Shown here one piece after another: positions 58,004 to 64,000 of a stretch of DNA of 64,000 nucleotides. Numbering within the stretch: position 1 is the stretch's first letter; each line of letters opens with the position of its first letter. The position numbers and the translations under genes were made by a program. Under the pieces are notes generated by a model that saw only the letters and a program-made list of their open reading frames with translations, did not search any database and was not told the DNA's origin. This DNA comes from JANRKF01 sp033763575 (lineage in GTDB: Bacteria > Pseudomonadota > Alphaproteobacteria > Rickettsiales > SXRF01): assembly GCA_033763575.1 (NCBI GenBank), contig JANRKF010000026.1, positions 62,001 through 126,000 on the forward strand, read 5' to 3'.

Positions 58004-58599
58004 TCACGATCGGACTCACAGGCGGCATCGGCATGGGTAAAAGCACTATTGCCCGGCAGTGCGCGCTACTCGGGGCGAAGACGCTCAATTCGGATGATGT
58101 GGTGCACCGGCTGATGTCGCCCGGCGGCAAAGCCTTCGCGAAGGTTTCCGAAAATTTTCCGCAAGTCGTGGCGGCGGGAAAAATCGACCGCAAGAAACTT
58201 GGCGAAATCGTGTTTGCCGATGACAAAAAACTCACAATACTGGAAGCGATTTTGCATCCTCTGGTGATTGCGGAGGAAGAAAAATTCGCCCGCGCCATGA
58301 AGAATAAAGGTGCGCGCATTCTGGTGCTGGATATTCCGCTGCTCTTTGAAACCGGCGGCGAGCGGCGGATGGACCTGACGCTGGTGGCGACCGCGCCTGC
58401 CTTCATTCAGGCGCAGCGCGTGCTGGCGCGGCCGCATATGACGCGTGAAAAACTCGCGGCCATTCGCGCCCGGCAAATGCCGGATGCGGAAAAAAGGAAA
58501 CGCGCCGATGGCATCGTGCATACGGGGCTTGGCAAGGCCGCCAGCATGAGAATGCTGAAGGGGTTTCTTGGTCGCTGGGTCTCTAAGTCTCTGGGTTAG
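58000..58599 (+). CDS. coaE: Dephospho-CoA kinase
   Basis: Last step of coenzyme A synthesis. The 199-residue product has the P-loop IGLTGGIGMGKSTIARQ, LNSDDVVHRLM, LVLDIPLLFETGGERRMDL (with the DIPLLFE motif), VLARPHMTREKLAAIRARQM and ADGIVHTGLG. The start is the ATG at 58000, overlapping the aroE stop. The C-terminal residues GFLGRWVSKSLG and the stop are encoded by the first units of the octamer repeat array, so the tail is probably repeat-derived. Confidence 0.94.
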   Translation: MITIGLTGGIGMGKSTIARQCALLGAKTLNSDDVVHRLMSPGGKAFAKVSENFPQVVAAGKIDRKKLGEIVFADDKKLTILEAILHPLVIAEEEKFARAMKNKGARILVLDIPLLFETGGERRMDLTLVATAPAFIQAQRVLARPHMTREKLAAIRARQMPDAEKRKRADGIVHTGLGKAASMRMLKGFLGRWVSKSLG

Positions 58600-58671
58600 A
58601 AGTTTCTTGGTTGCTATATTTGGTAGAGTTGCTTACCTAGAAACTTAGCAACTTAGCAACCTAGAGACCGC
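58563..58671. repeat. Inverted 8-base repeat array at the coaE/dnaQ junction
   Basis: Direct units GGGTTTCT, TGGTCGCT, GGGTCTCT, AAGTCTCT, then GTTTCT, TGGTTGCT and GTTGCT with small gaps; then inverted units AGAAAC, TTAGCAAC, TTAGCAAC, CTAGAGAC. The consensus (two bases plus GTYKCT) is the same as at 29394-29472. It supplies the last codons of coaE and ends a few bases before the dnaQ start. Confidence 0.85.
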
Positions 58672-58678
58672 TTAAATT

Positions 58679-59362
58679 ATGAAACGCGAAATCGTACTCG
58701 ATACCGAAACGACCGGCCTTGATCCCGTAAGCGGTCACCGCATGGTGGAGATTGGCTGCGTCGAATTGTTTGGCGGCATACGCACCGGCAAATTTTTCCA
58801 CAGCTATCTGAATCCCGGGCGCGAAGTGCCGGAGGAGGCCTTTCGCGTGCACGGGCTTTCCACCAGCTTTTTGCAGGATAAGCCGATATTTGCCGAGAAG
58901 GTCGACGCGTTCCTCGAGTTCATCGCCGATTCACCGCTGGTGATCCATAATGCCGCGTTCGATATGAAATTTGTCAATTTCGAGCTGGCGCAGCTTGGAT
59001 TCCCGGCGCTGCATAATGGCCGCGTGCTCGATACGCTGCTGATGGCGCGCAGGAAATTCCCCGGTTCGCCGGCGAGCCTCGATGCGCTCTGCAAGAAATT
59101 CTCCATCGATTTAAGCGGCCGCGAAAAGCACGGCGCGCTCCTGGATGCCGAGCTGCTGGCCGAGGTCTATCTGGAGTTGCTCGGAGGCCGCCAGGTGATG
59201 ATGGGGCTTGAAGACGTGAGTGCGCCGGTAGCCGGCCCGGCGGCATCTGTGATTGCCCGGGCATCGCTGGAAGCACGCTCTTTCCCCGTTAGCGCTGAAG
59301 AAGAAGCGGCGCACAAAGCCATGCTTGCGAGTATCAAAAACCCGGTATGGGAAGAAGCCTAG
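58679..59362 (+). CDS. dnaQ: DNA polymerase III epsilon subunit (3'-5' exonuclease)
   Basis: Proofreading exonuclease of the replicative polymerase. The 227-residue product has the DEDDh motifs: ExoI IVLDTETTGLDPVSGHRMVE, ExoII VIHNAAFDMKFVNFEL and ExoIII KHGALLDAELLAEVYLEL. A Pro/Ala-rich C-terminal tail leads to the usual end that binds the alpha subunit. The ATG at 58679 follows the octamer array and has only a weak ribosome binding site. coaE-dnaQ is a standard alphaproteobacterial pair near the origin. Confidence 0.95.
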   Translation: MKREIVLDTETTGLDPVSGHRMVEIGCVELFGGIRTGKFFHSYLNPGREVPEEAFRVHGLSTSFLQDKPIFAEKVDAFLEFIADSPLVIHNAAFDMKFVNFELAQLGFPALHNGRVLDTLLMARRKFPGSPASLDALCKKFSIDLSGREKHGALLDAELLAEVYLELLGGRQVMMGLEDVSAPVAGPAASVIARASLEARSFPVSAEEEAAHKAMLASIKNPVWEEA

Positions 59363-59393
59363 GAAATTTATGTCTGCTGGTTTTTTGATGACC

Positions 59394-59470
59394 GTTAGGT
59401 GAGCGCAGCAGCGCGAACCAGCCTTGAGCGCACCTCATGGGGGGCGAGCAGTAGGCGAGCACCGGAGGTG
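59394..59470. repeat. Two-hairpin repeat, copy 3 (second hairpin degenerate)
   Basis: Hairpin GCGC-AGCA-GCGC at 59403-59414, then ACCAGCCTTGAGC as in the other copies. The second region (59439-59466) keeps the AGTA centre but its arms (GGGGGCGAGC and GGCGAGCACC) no longer pair. It lies between dnaQ and the terminator. Confidence 0.75.
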
Positions 59471-59476
59471 TAAAAT

Positions 59477-59508
59477 AAAAAAAGGGCCCTCCTAAGAGAG
59501 CCCTTTTT
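59477..59508. terminator. Bidirectional rho-independent terminator between dnaQ and the OmpA-like gene
   Basis: A-run followed by AGGGC-C-CTC, loop CTAA, GAG-A-GCCCT and a T-run (TTTTT). The stem is GC-rich and the tails suit both strands, so it would end transcripts of the two convergent genes. Confidence 0.85.
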
Positions 59509-59525
59509 CGTTGATACCGGTTCGA

Positions 59526-60107
59526 TTATTTCACGAAGTCCAGCATGATTTCAACGCGGCGGTCTTCAGCCAAGCAAGAAATCTGGTCTTGCGTTGCTTT
59601 CTGGCCATCAGTGTAACCGCAATCAGCAGACGATTTCGCTTCGCCGAGACCTTGAACTTTTACCTTGCGGGTTTTGAGGCCTTTGGTTGCGAGGTAGGAT
59701 TTCACGGTCTGCGCACGCTTCATCGACAGGCGCTTGTTGTAAGCAGCGTTGCCCACCATGTCAGCATAGCCGACGAGGTCAACGTTTTTCACTTCTTTCG
59801 ACTCAACGATGATTTTGCTGAGTTGGTCGAGTTTCGCTTTTTCTTTCATGTTCAGGGTCGATTTGTTGAAATCGAAATAAACGTTGCGCCACTCTTTCGA
59901 CAGGTTGCGAATGTCCGGTTTGCCCATCTGGCCGGTGCAAGCGTCATTTACAGAGGTGAAAGTGGAGACGACGCAATTTTCGAAGGTGTTGCGAACGATG
60001 TTGGCATCGGTGTTGTGCACAACATTCGGGAATCCACCAGCAAAAGCGGCGGGGGCGATCATCGCGCCAATAACTGCAAAGCGGGTGAGTTTTTTAAGAT
60101 TAATCAT
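59526..60107 (-). CDS. OmpA-family outer-membrane/periplasmic protein
   Basis: A 193-residue protein with a signal peptide (MINLKKLTRFAVIGAMIAPA, cleavage after AFA), a short region with two cysteines (ENCVVST, NDACTGQ), and an OmpA peptidoglycan-binding domain (about 75-190). The domain has WRNVYFDFNKSTLNMKEKAK, VDLVGYADMVGNAAYNKRLS, MKRAQTVKSYL and EDRRVEIMLDFVK. There is no beta-barrel, so it resembles Pal-like or secreted OmpA domains rather than OmpA itself. No lipobox is seen. The 223-bp gap to secB (60108-60330) is AT-rich and should hold its promoter. Confidence 0.88.
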   Translation of the reverse strand: MINLKKLTRFAVIGAMIAPAAFAGGFPNVVHNTDANIVRNTFENCVVSTFTSVNDACTGQMGKPDIRNLSKEWRNVYFDFNKSTLNMKEKAKLDQLSKIIVESKEVKNVDLVGYADMVGNAAYNKRLSMKRAQTVKSYLATKGLKTRKVKVQGLGEAKSSADCGYTDGQKATQDQISCLAEDRRVEIMLDFVK

Positions 60108-60330
60108 GATTCTTATCCTTTTTAGTAGTGAGTTTTTGACGTGAACGACTATAACATTCTGATTTGCGAAACTAATTCAAAACCCGTGTGAACGCAATCC
60201 CCAAATTTTTTACGGCGAGACGGCAGAAAATTGAAAAACATCCATCTAAATCAATACATTATTTGTTTTATTGGCAAAATCGCTGGAAAACTCCGCCATT
60301 AATTTAGCGCACTGATGCTTAAAAGACACA

Positions 60331-60795
60331 TCAGGAACCTTCGGGAGTGGCGGCACGTTGCTTGTTTGCGATATATAATTGATGAAAATCAATTGGATCA
60401 AGCATAAGTGGCGGGAATCCACCGTCGCGTGTGACATCCGAGATCACCCGGCGCAGATAGGGGAACATGATAAAAGGAGCATCGACCATCAATACCCGCT
60501 CCACATGTTCTTCGGGAATATTCGCAATCTGGAAAACGCCGCCATAAGAAAGCTCGACCAGGAACACGCTGTTTCCGTCCATCGAAGCGCGGGCGGAAAT
60601 CATCACCACCACCTCATAGACGTCATCCTGGAGTTTCTGTCCTTTGAGGTCGACGCCGACATCGATATTGGGCCGTGCGGTGGCGGAAAAAAGGCTCTGC
60701 GGCGAATGCGGATTTTCAAACGACAGATCCTTGATATATTGTGCGCGCACTTGCAGCGACGGCGCGGTGTTTTGCGGTTGTTCCGGTTCGGCCAT
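60331..60795 (-). CDS. secB: Protein-export chaperone SecB
   Basis: Tetrameric chaperone that keeps preproteins unfolded and hands them to SecA. The 154-residue product has LQVRAQYIKDLSFENPHSPQ, VDLKGQKLQDDVYEVVVMIS, FLVELSYGGVFQIANIPEEH, MVDAPFIMFPYLRRVISDVT and GGFPPLMLDPIDFHQLY. It is divergent from timA, the standard alphaproteobacterial arrangement. The SecA encoded at 42377 has the matching C-terminal zinc motif. Confidence 0.96.
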   Translation of the reverse strand: MAEPEQPQNTAPSLQVRAQYIKDLSFENPHSPQSLFSATARPNIDVGVDLKGQKLQDDVYEVVVMISARASMDGNSVFLVELSYGGVFQIANIPEEHVERVLMVDAPFIMFPYLRRVISDVTRDGGFPPLMLDPIDFHQLYIANKQRAATPEGS

Positions 60796-60904
60796 GATGC
60801 GGTTTCTCCCTGATTAAAAGCTGCTATAGTGGTTGTGCGAAGGCGAATATCCATATACAAAAAAGACTTGAAGGTCATCATCTATTTCGAGGTACATATC
60901 AGAC

Positions 60905-61582
60905 ATGGAACAGCTTCCCTACGCGGATATTCTCATTCTTGCGCTCATTGCCGGTTTTATACTGCTCCGGCTGCGCAGTGTGCTGGGCCAGAAGTCCGAG
61001 GGTGATAATCCGCAGTTTTTCAAGCGCGACCCGGTGGAAAAAGACCCGGTGAATGAATCGGTGGTGCAGATCATCGGCAAGCCCGCGAAAGCGAAGCCGG
61101 TCGATGAGACGGACATCTATTTGGGCACGCTGGATAATCAGGCGGTTGCCGGGGTGATTGCCGACATCAAGAAAATCGACGCGAGCTTCAATGCCACCAG
61201 CTTCATGCAGGGCGCGAAAATGGCTTATGAAATGGTGTTTGACGCCTTTGCCAAAGGGGACAAAAAAACATTGGAGATGCTGCTCGACAAGCCGCTCTAT
61301 GACACCTTCTCGCAGGAAATCGACCTGCGCGAGAAGGCGGTCAATAAAACCGAAACCACGCTGGTATCGGTGCGGGCGAAGGATATCGTGCAGGCCACCC
61401 TTTCCGGCACGAAGGCCCGGCTTGCCGTTTCTTTTGATAGCGAGCAGGTGAGCCTGGTCAAAGACGCTGAGGGCAGAATCATCGAAGGCGACGCATCGCA
61501 AGCGCACCCGATGGATGACGAGTGGCTGTTCGAGCGCGACATCTCTTCCAGGAATCCGAATTGGAAAATACTCGAAACATGA
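60905..61582 (+). CDS. timA: Tim44/TimA family protein
   Basis: A 225-residue protein with one N-terminal membrane helix (ADILILALIAGFILLRLRSV, about 6-25), a charged linker, and a Tim44-like domain (about 85-225) with SFNATSFMQGAKMAYEMVFD, AFAKGDKKTLEMLLDKPLYD and DEWLFERDISSRNPNWKI. Bacterial TimA is related to the mitochondrial import motor subunit Tim44; its job in bacteria is not settled. It overlaps mltA by four bases. Confidence 0.92.
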   Translation: MEQLPYADILILALIAGFILLRLRSVLGQKSEGDNPQFFKRDPVEKDPVNESVVQIIGKPAKAKPVDETDIYLGTLDNQAVAGVIADIKKIDASFNATSFMQGAKMAYEMVFDAFAKGDKKTLEMLLDKPLYDTFSQEIDLREKAVNKTETTLVSVRAKDIVQATLSGTKARLAVSFDSEQVSLVKDAEGRIIEGDASQAHPMDDEWLFERDISSRNPNWKILET

Positions 61583-62655
61583 GATGCGAGAAGCGTTTCC
61601 TCATTTCCTTTTTACTCCTGCTTCTGCCCGGTTGCGCCTTGTTTGAGCGTCCCGACCATTTCGAATCCCGCGAAATCACCTTCGCCGATTTAAATGGCTG
61701 GGAAGACGACAACCACGCCGAGGCGCTCCTTGCTTTCAGCAAATCCTGCCCGATTCTTGCGCGCAAACCCCGCCCGGCGACGAGCGGCAGCGGCCTTGCC
61801 GTCTCGGCGGCGACATGGACGACGCTTTGCGCGAAAGCGGCAGCGGCGACATCGCCCAAGCAATTCTTCGAGGAGAATTTTACGCCGTTCCAGATCAGCA
61901 ATAACGGCAATGATAACGGCCTGTTCACCGGCTATTACGAGCCGCTGCTGTATGGCAGCCTGAAAAAACAGGGCGATTTTACCTATCCGGTGTACGGTCC
62001 GCCGCCGGGATTTGAAAATAAAAAGCTCTCCCTCACCCGCGAGCAGATTGACGGCGGTGCGCTGGCCGGCAAGGGGCTGGAAATCGCCTGGGTCGATGAT
62101 CCGGTCATGTTGTTTTTCACCCATATTCAGGGCAGCGGGCGCATCCGCCTGAATAACGGCAGCGAGTTCATCGCCGCCTATGCCGGGCAGAACGGCCATC
62201 CTTATGCCACGCTCGGCAAGCTGATGATCGATGAAGGGCTGCTGGAAAAGGGCAAGGTCAATTTTTTCACCATCCGCCAATGGCTCTATGACCATAAAGA
62301 CCAGGCCTTCGCGATGATGCAGCGCAATCCGTCCTACGTGTTTTTCAAGCGCCAGGAGTCGCTCGAAGTGGTGGGCGCCATTGCCGCGCCGCTCACGGCC
62401 AAACGTTCGCTGGCAGTGGATAATAAATATATTCCCTACGGCCTGCCGCTTTATCTGGAAACGACGCTGCCCGATCTTCCGGGCGTGCCGAGCCGTCCGT
62501 TCCGCCGCATCATGATCGCGCAGGATACGGGCGGGGCGATTAAAAAACCGGTGCGCGGCGATGTGTTTTTCGGCCATGGGCAGGAGGCGGAATATCTCGC
62601 GGGCTTCATGAAACAGCAGGGGCGCTATGCATTGCTGGTGCCGAAAGAACAATGA
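61579..62655 (+). CDS. mltA: Membrane-bound lytic murein transglycosylase A
   Basis: It cleaves peptidoglycan glycan strands, forming anhydromuramic ends. The 358-residue product starts MRCEKRFLISFLLLLLPGCA, a lipoprotein signal with lipobox LPGC. It has FTGYYEPLLYGSLKKQGDFT, LEIAWVDDPVMLFFTHIQGS, GRIRLNNGSEFIAAYAGQN and the 3D domain with AVDNKYIPYGLPLYLETTLP and IAQDTGGAIKKPVRGDVFFG, which holds the catalytic aspartate. The start at 61579 overlaps the timA stop; a longer frame from 61522 is not credible. Confidence 0.95.
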   Translation: MRCEKRFLISFLLLLLPGCALFERPDHFESREITFADLNGWEDDNHAEALLAFSKSCPILARKPRPATSGSGLAVSAATWTTLCAKAAAATSPKQFFEENFTPFQISNNGNDNGLFTGYYEPLLYGSLKKQGDFTYPVYGPPPGFENKKLSLTREQIDGGALAGKGLEIAWVDDPVMLFFTHIQGSGRIRLNNGSEFIAAYAGQNGHPYATLGKLMIDEGLLEKGKVNFFTIRQWLYDHKDQAFAMMQRNPSYVFFKRQESLEVVGAIAAPLTAKRSLAVDNKYIPYGLPLYLETTLPDLPGVPSRPFRRIMIAQDTGGAIKKPVRGDVFFGHGQEAEYLAGFMKQQGRYALLVPKEQ

Positions 62656-63068
62656 GCAGGCGCACGCTCTCCGAGGAGGAGAAGGCGCTGCTTAGCGCAT
62701 TGATGCAGGATGTGCAGCCTTTGGAAAAAAAGAAGCGGATGGTATCTGCAAGGCAATCCATTCCGGTAAAATCTGCGCTCGCAACTAGCAACCAGCAACT
62801 ATCAACCACCCTCGACCTTCACGGCCTGACGCTGGAGCAGGCGCACCGGCGGCTTGTCGTCTTCATCGAAGCGCATGTAAAAAATGGCAGCCGCGAATTG
62901 CTGGTGATTACCGGCAAGGGCAAAGGCGGCGAAGGCGCGCTTATGCACGAGGTTCCGCGCTGGCTTACGCTTTCTGATATGAAAGCGCATATATCCATGG
63001 TATCCAAAGCCAAACCGCAACAAGGCGGCGAGGGGGCGCTAATCGTACGGCTCAGGCGGAAAAAATGA
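62652..63068 (+). CDS. Smr domain protein
   Basis: A 138-residue protein with a Smr domain in the C-terminal half (TLDLHGLTLEQAHRRLVVFI, LLVITGKGKGGEGALMHEV, GGEGALIVRLRRKK). Such domains nick or cleave nucleic acid; this short stand-alone form is usual after mltA in alphaproteobacteria. The N-terminal half is a charged helix followed by a linker (ATSNQQLST) encoded by a 7-base repeat array at 62778-62805. It overlaps both neighbours by four bases (ATGA), so it is part of the timA-mltA-smr-regulator run. Confidence 0.9.
   Translation: MSRRTLSEEEKALLSALMQDVQPLEKKKRMVSARQSIPVKSALATSNQQLSTTLDLHGLTLEQAHRRLVVFIEAHVKNGSRELLVITGKGKGGEGALMHEVPRWLTLSDMKAHISMVSKAKPQQGGEGALIVRLRRKK
62778..62805. repeat. 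In-frame 7-base repeat array in the smr gene
   Basis: CTCGCAA, CTAGCAA, CCAGCAA, CTATCAA in tandem, then CCACCC. It encodes the LATSNQQLST linker in front of the Smr domain. Unit and setting resemble the array in pdhC (same bases on the opposite strand: TTGCTGG-type), again in a flexible linker. Confidence 0.8.
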
Positions 63069-63751
63069 ACGGCAGCTGGCAGCATAAACCGCATATATTA
63101 GTGGTAGACGATGACGATCGCCTGCGCCGCCTGCTCAAGCGCTTTCTGGGCGAGCAGGAATTTATCGTGACCGTGGCCGAAAGCGCTGAGGCTGCGCGCA
63201 GGCTTTGCCGCTGGTTCGCGTTCGACCTCATTATTCTCGATGTGATGATGCCGCAGCAAACCGGCATCGATTGGATGCGGCAGGAAAAAATAGCCAATCC
63301 TGTCCTGATGCTCTCGGCGCTGGGCGAAGCGGGCGACCGCATCGAGGGTCTGGAAGTGGGCGCCGAGGATTATTTGAGCAAGCCGTTCGAGCCGAAGGAG
63401 CTGGTCCTGCGCATCCGGGCGATTTTACGGCGCTACCTTGAGCAGCGCGAACGCAGGCAATGGCTGGGCTTTGGCGATTACCGTTTTGACGTGGTGTCGG
63501 GCCAGCTCCGGCGCGGCGAGGCGCTGATCGGCCTCACCGGCAGCGAAACCGAACTGCTGCGTGTGCTGGCTGCAAATGCCTCGAAGCCGGTGGCGCGTGA
63601 GGCGCTGGCGAAGCTCCTGCCGGAAGGCAGCAACGAGCGCAGTGTCGATGTGCAGATGTCGCGGCTGCGCAAGAAAATCGAAAGCAGTGAGGGCAGGACG
63701 AGCTATATTCAAACGGTGCGCGGCGCGGGGTATGTGCTTTATGTGGATTAA
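63065..63751 (+). CDS. OmpR/PhoB-family response regulator
   Basis: A 228-residue two-component regulator. The receiver domain has the acidic pair in ILVVDDDDRLRRLLKRFLGE, the phosphorylated aspartate in DLIILDVMMPQQTGID and the lysine in DYLSKPFEPKELVLRI. The winged-helix DNA-binding domain (about 130-228) has LTGSETELLRVLAANASKPV, SVDVQMSRLRKKIE and YIQTVRGAGYVLYVD. It resembles alphaproteobacterial OmpR. Its targets are unknown. It is coupled to smr upstream and overlaps the kinase gene by 11 bases. Confidence 0.94.
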   Translation: MNGSWQHKPHILVVDDDDRLRRLLKRFLGEQEFIVTVAESAEAARRLCRWFAFDLIILDVMMPQQTGIDWMRQEKIANPVLMLSALGEAGDRIEGLEVGAEDYLSKPFEPKELVLRIRAILRRYLEQRERRQWLGFGDYRFDVVSGQLRRGEALIGLTGSETELLRVLAANASKPVAREALAKLLPEGSNERSVDVQMSRLRKKIESSEGRTSYIQTVRGAGYVLYVD

Positions 63752-64000
63752 AAAATTCCTCCCCAAAAGCCTGTTTGGCCGGGCGCTGCTGATTCTGGTT
63801 TTGCCGACGGTGCTGATCCAGCTGCTCATGGCCTATATTTTTTACGACCGCCACTGGCTGGCGGTGACACGCTATATGTCGAGTTCGCTCGCCGGTGAAA
63901 CCGCCTTTCTGGTCATGCAGCTTCGGCAGGCGCCGGCCAATGAAAAGCCGCAGATGGTGCATGATTTCGAGCGCTCCACCAGCCTTCGGGTGCAGCTGCT
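63741..64000 (+). CDS. EnvZ-like sensor histidine kinase, N-terminus only
   Basis: Cut by the right edge after about 86 codons. It reads MWIKKFLPKSLFGRALLILV, a membrane helix (LLILVLPTVLIQLLMAYIFY, about 16-35), then the start of a periplasmic region with YDRHWLAVTRYMSSSLAGET. This is the usual N-terminus of alphaproteobacterial EnvZ/RstB-type kinases. It is encoded right after, and overlapping, the response regulator that it presumably phosphorylates. The kinase domain is not in view. Confidence 0.8.
   Translation, partial: MWIKKFLPKSLFGRALLILVLPTVLIQLLMAYIFYDRHWLAVTRYMSSSLAGETAFLVMQLRQAPANEKPQMVHDFERSTSLRVQL

Overview
The window looks like the replication-origin neighbourhood of an alphaproteobacterium of moderate GC (estimated by eye in the mid-50s percent). 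The case for this is gene content and order. hemE and a PpsR/RP001-type gene face away from each other across a 312-bp AT-rich gap with DnaA boxes, as in Caulobacter and Rickettsia. Other alphaproteobacterial markers are UPF0262 next to hisD, HemJ, a TimA/Tim44 protein beside SecB, ftsB next to pdhA, and dnaK-dnaJ-dapB. I cannot name the genus.

Layout. 1-4.4 kb holds dapB (start only), dnaJ and dnaK, a small unknown gene, rpmE and a tRNA with anticodon CAT. 4.5-22.7 kb is an accessory surface-glycan locus: a PhyH-type dioxygenase, glycosyltransferases, a cephalosporin-hydroxylase-family protein, a NodU/CmcH-type carbamoyltransferase, a sugar aminotransferase, a sugar C-methyltransferase, the dTDP-rhamnose epimerase RfbC, a Wzm/Wzt-type ABC exporter, a sulfotransferase-like protein and GalE. 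It also contains two paralogous polytopic membrane proteins, each ending in a domain that resembles SUEL/rhamnose-binding lectins. 22.7-30.5 kb carries a nitronate monooxygenase-like gene, P-II, the pyruvate dehydrogenase operon (pdhA, a tiny lipoprotein, pdhB, pdhC, an unknown gene), ftsB and glpX. 30.7-42 kb is a leftward housekeeping run (unknown gene, hom, ribD, nrdR, comM, maf, infA, UPF0262, hisD, hisG) followed by rightward rho and a small secreted protein. 42.4-51 kb has secA, a parvulin, argJ, mutT, an NDUFAF5-like protein, comF and the C-terminal half of a split MetH. 51-56 kb has a GT-C/GT2 pair and hemJ-hemH-hemE. From the origin at about 56.2 kb the genes run rightward: ppsR, aroE, coaE, dnaQ, then (after leftward ompA-like and secB) timA, mltA, smr and an OmpR/EnvZ-type two-component pair cut by the window edge.

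The glycan locus probably makes, decorates (carbamoyl, methyl, sulfo groups) and exports a surface polysaccharide containing a rhamnose-related sugar. The rest is core metabolism and cell-cycle machinery.

The non-coding fraction is crowded with small palindromic repeats of at least five kinds, many wedged exactly between genes. Several supply start or stop codons. Two loci carry inverted arrays of an 8-base unit, and four carry arrays of 7-base units, two of them in frame inside protein linkers. These repeats and the lectin-tailed membrane proteins are the least ordinary things here.
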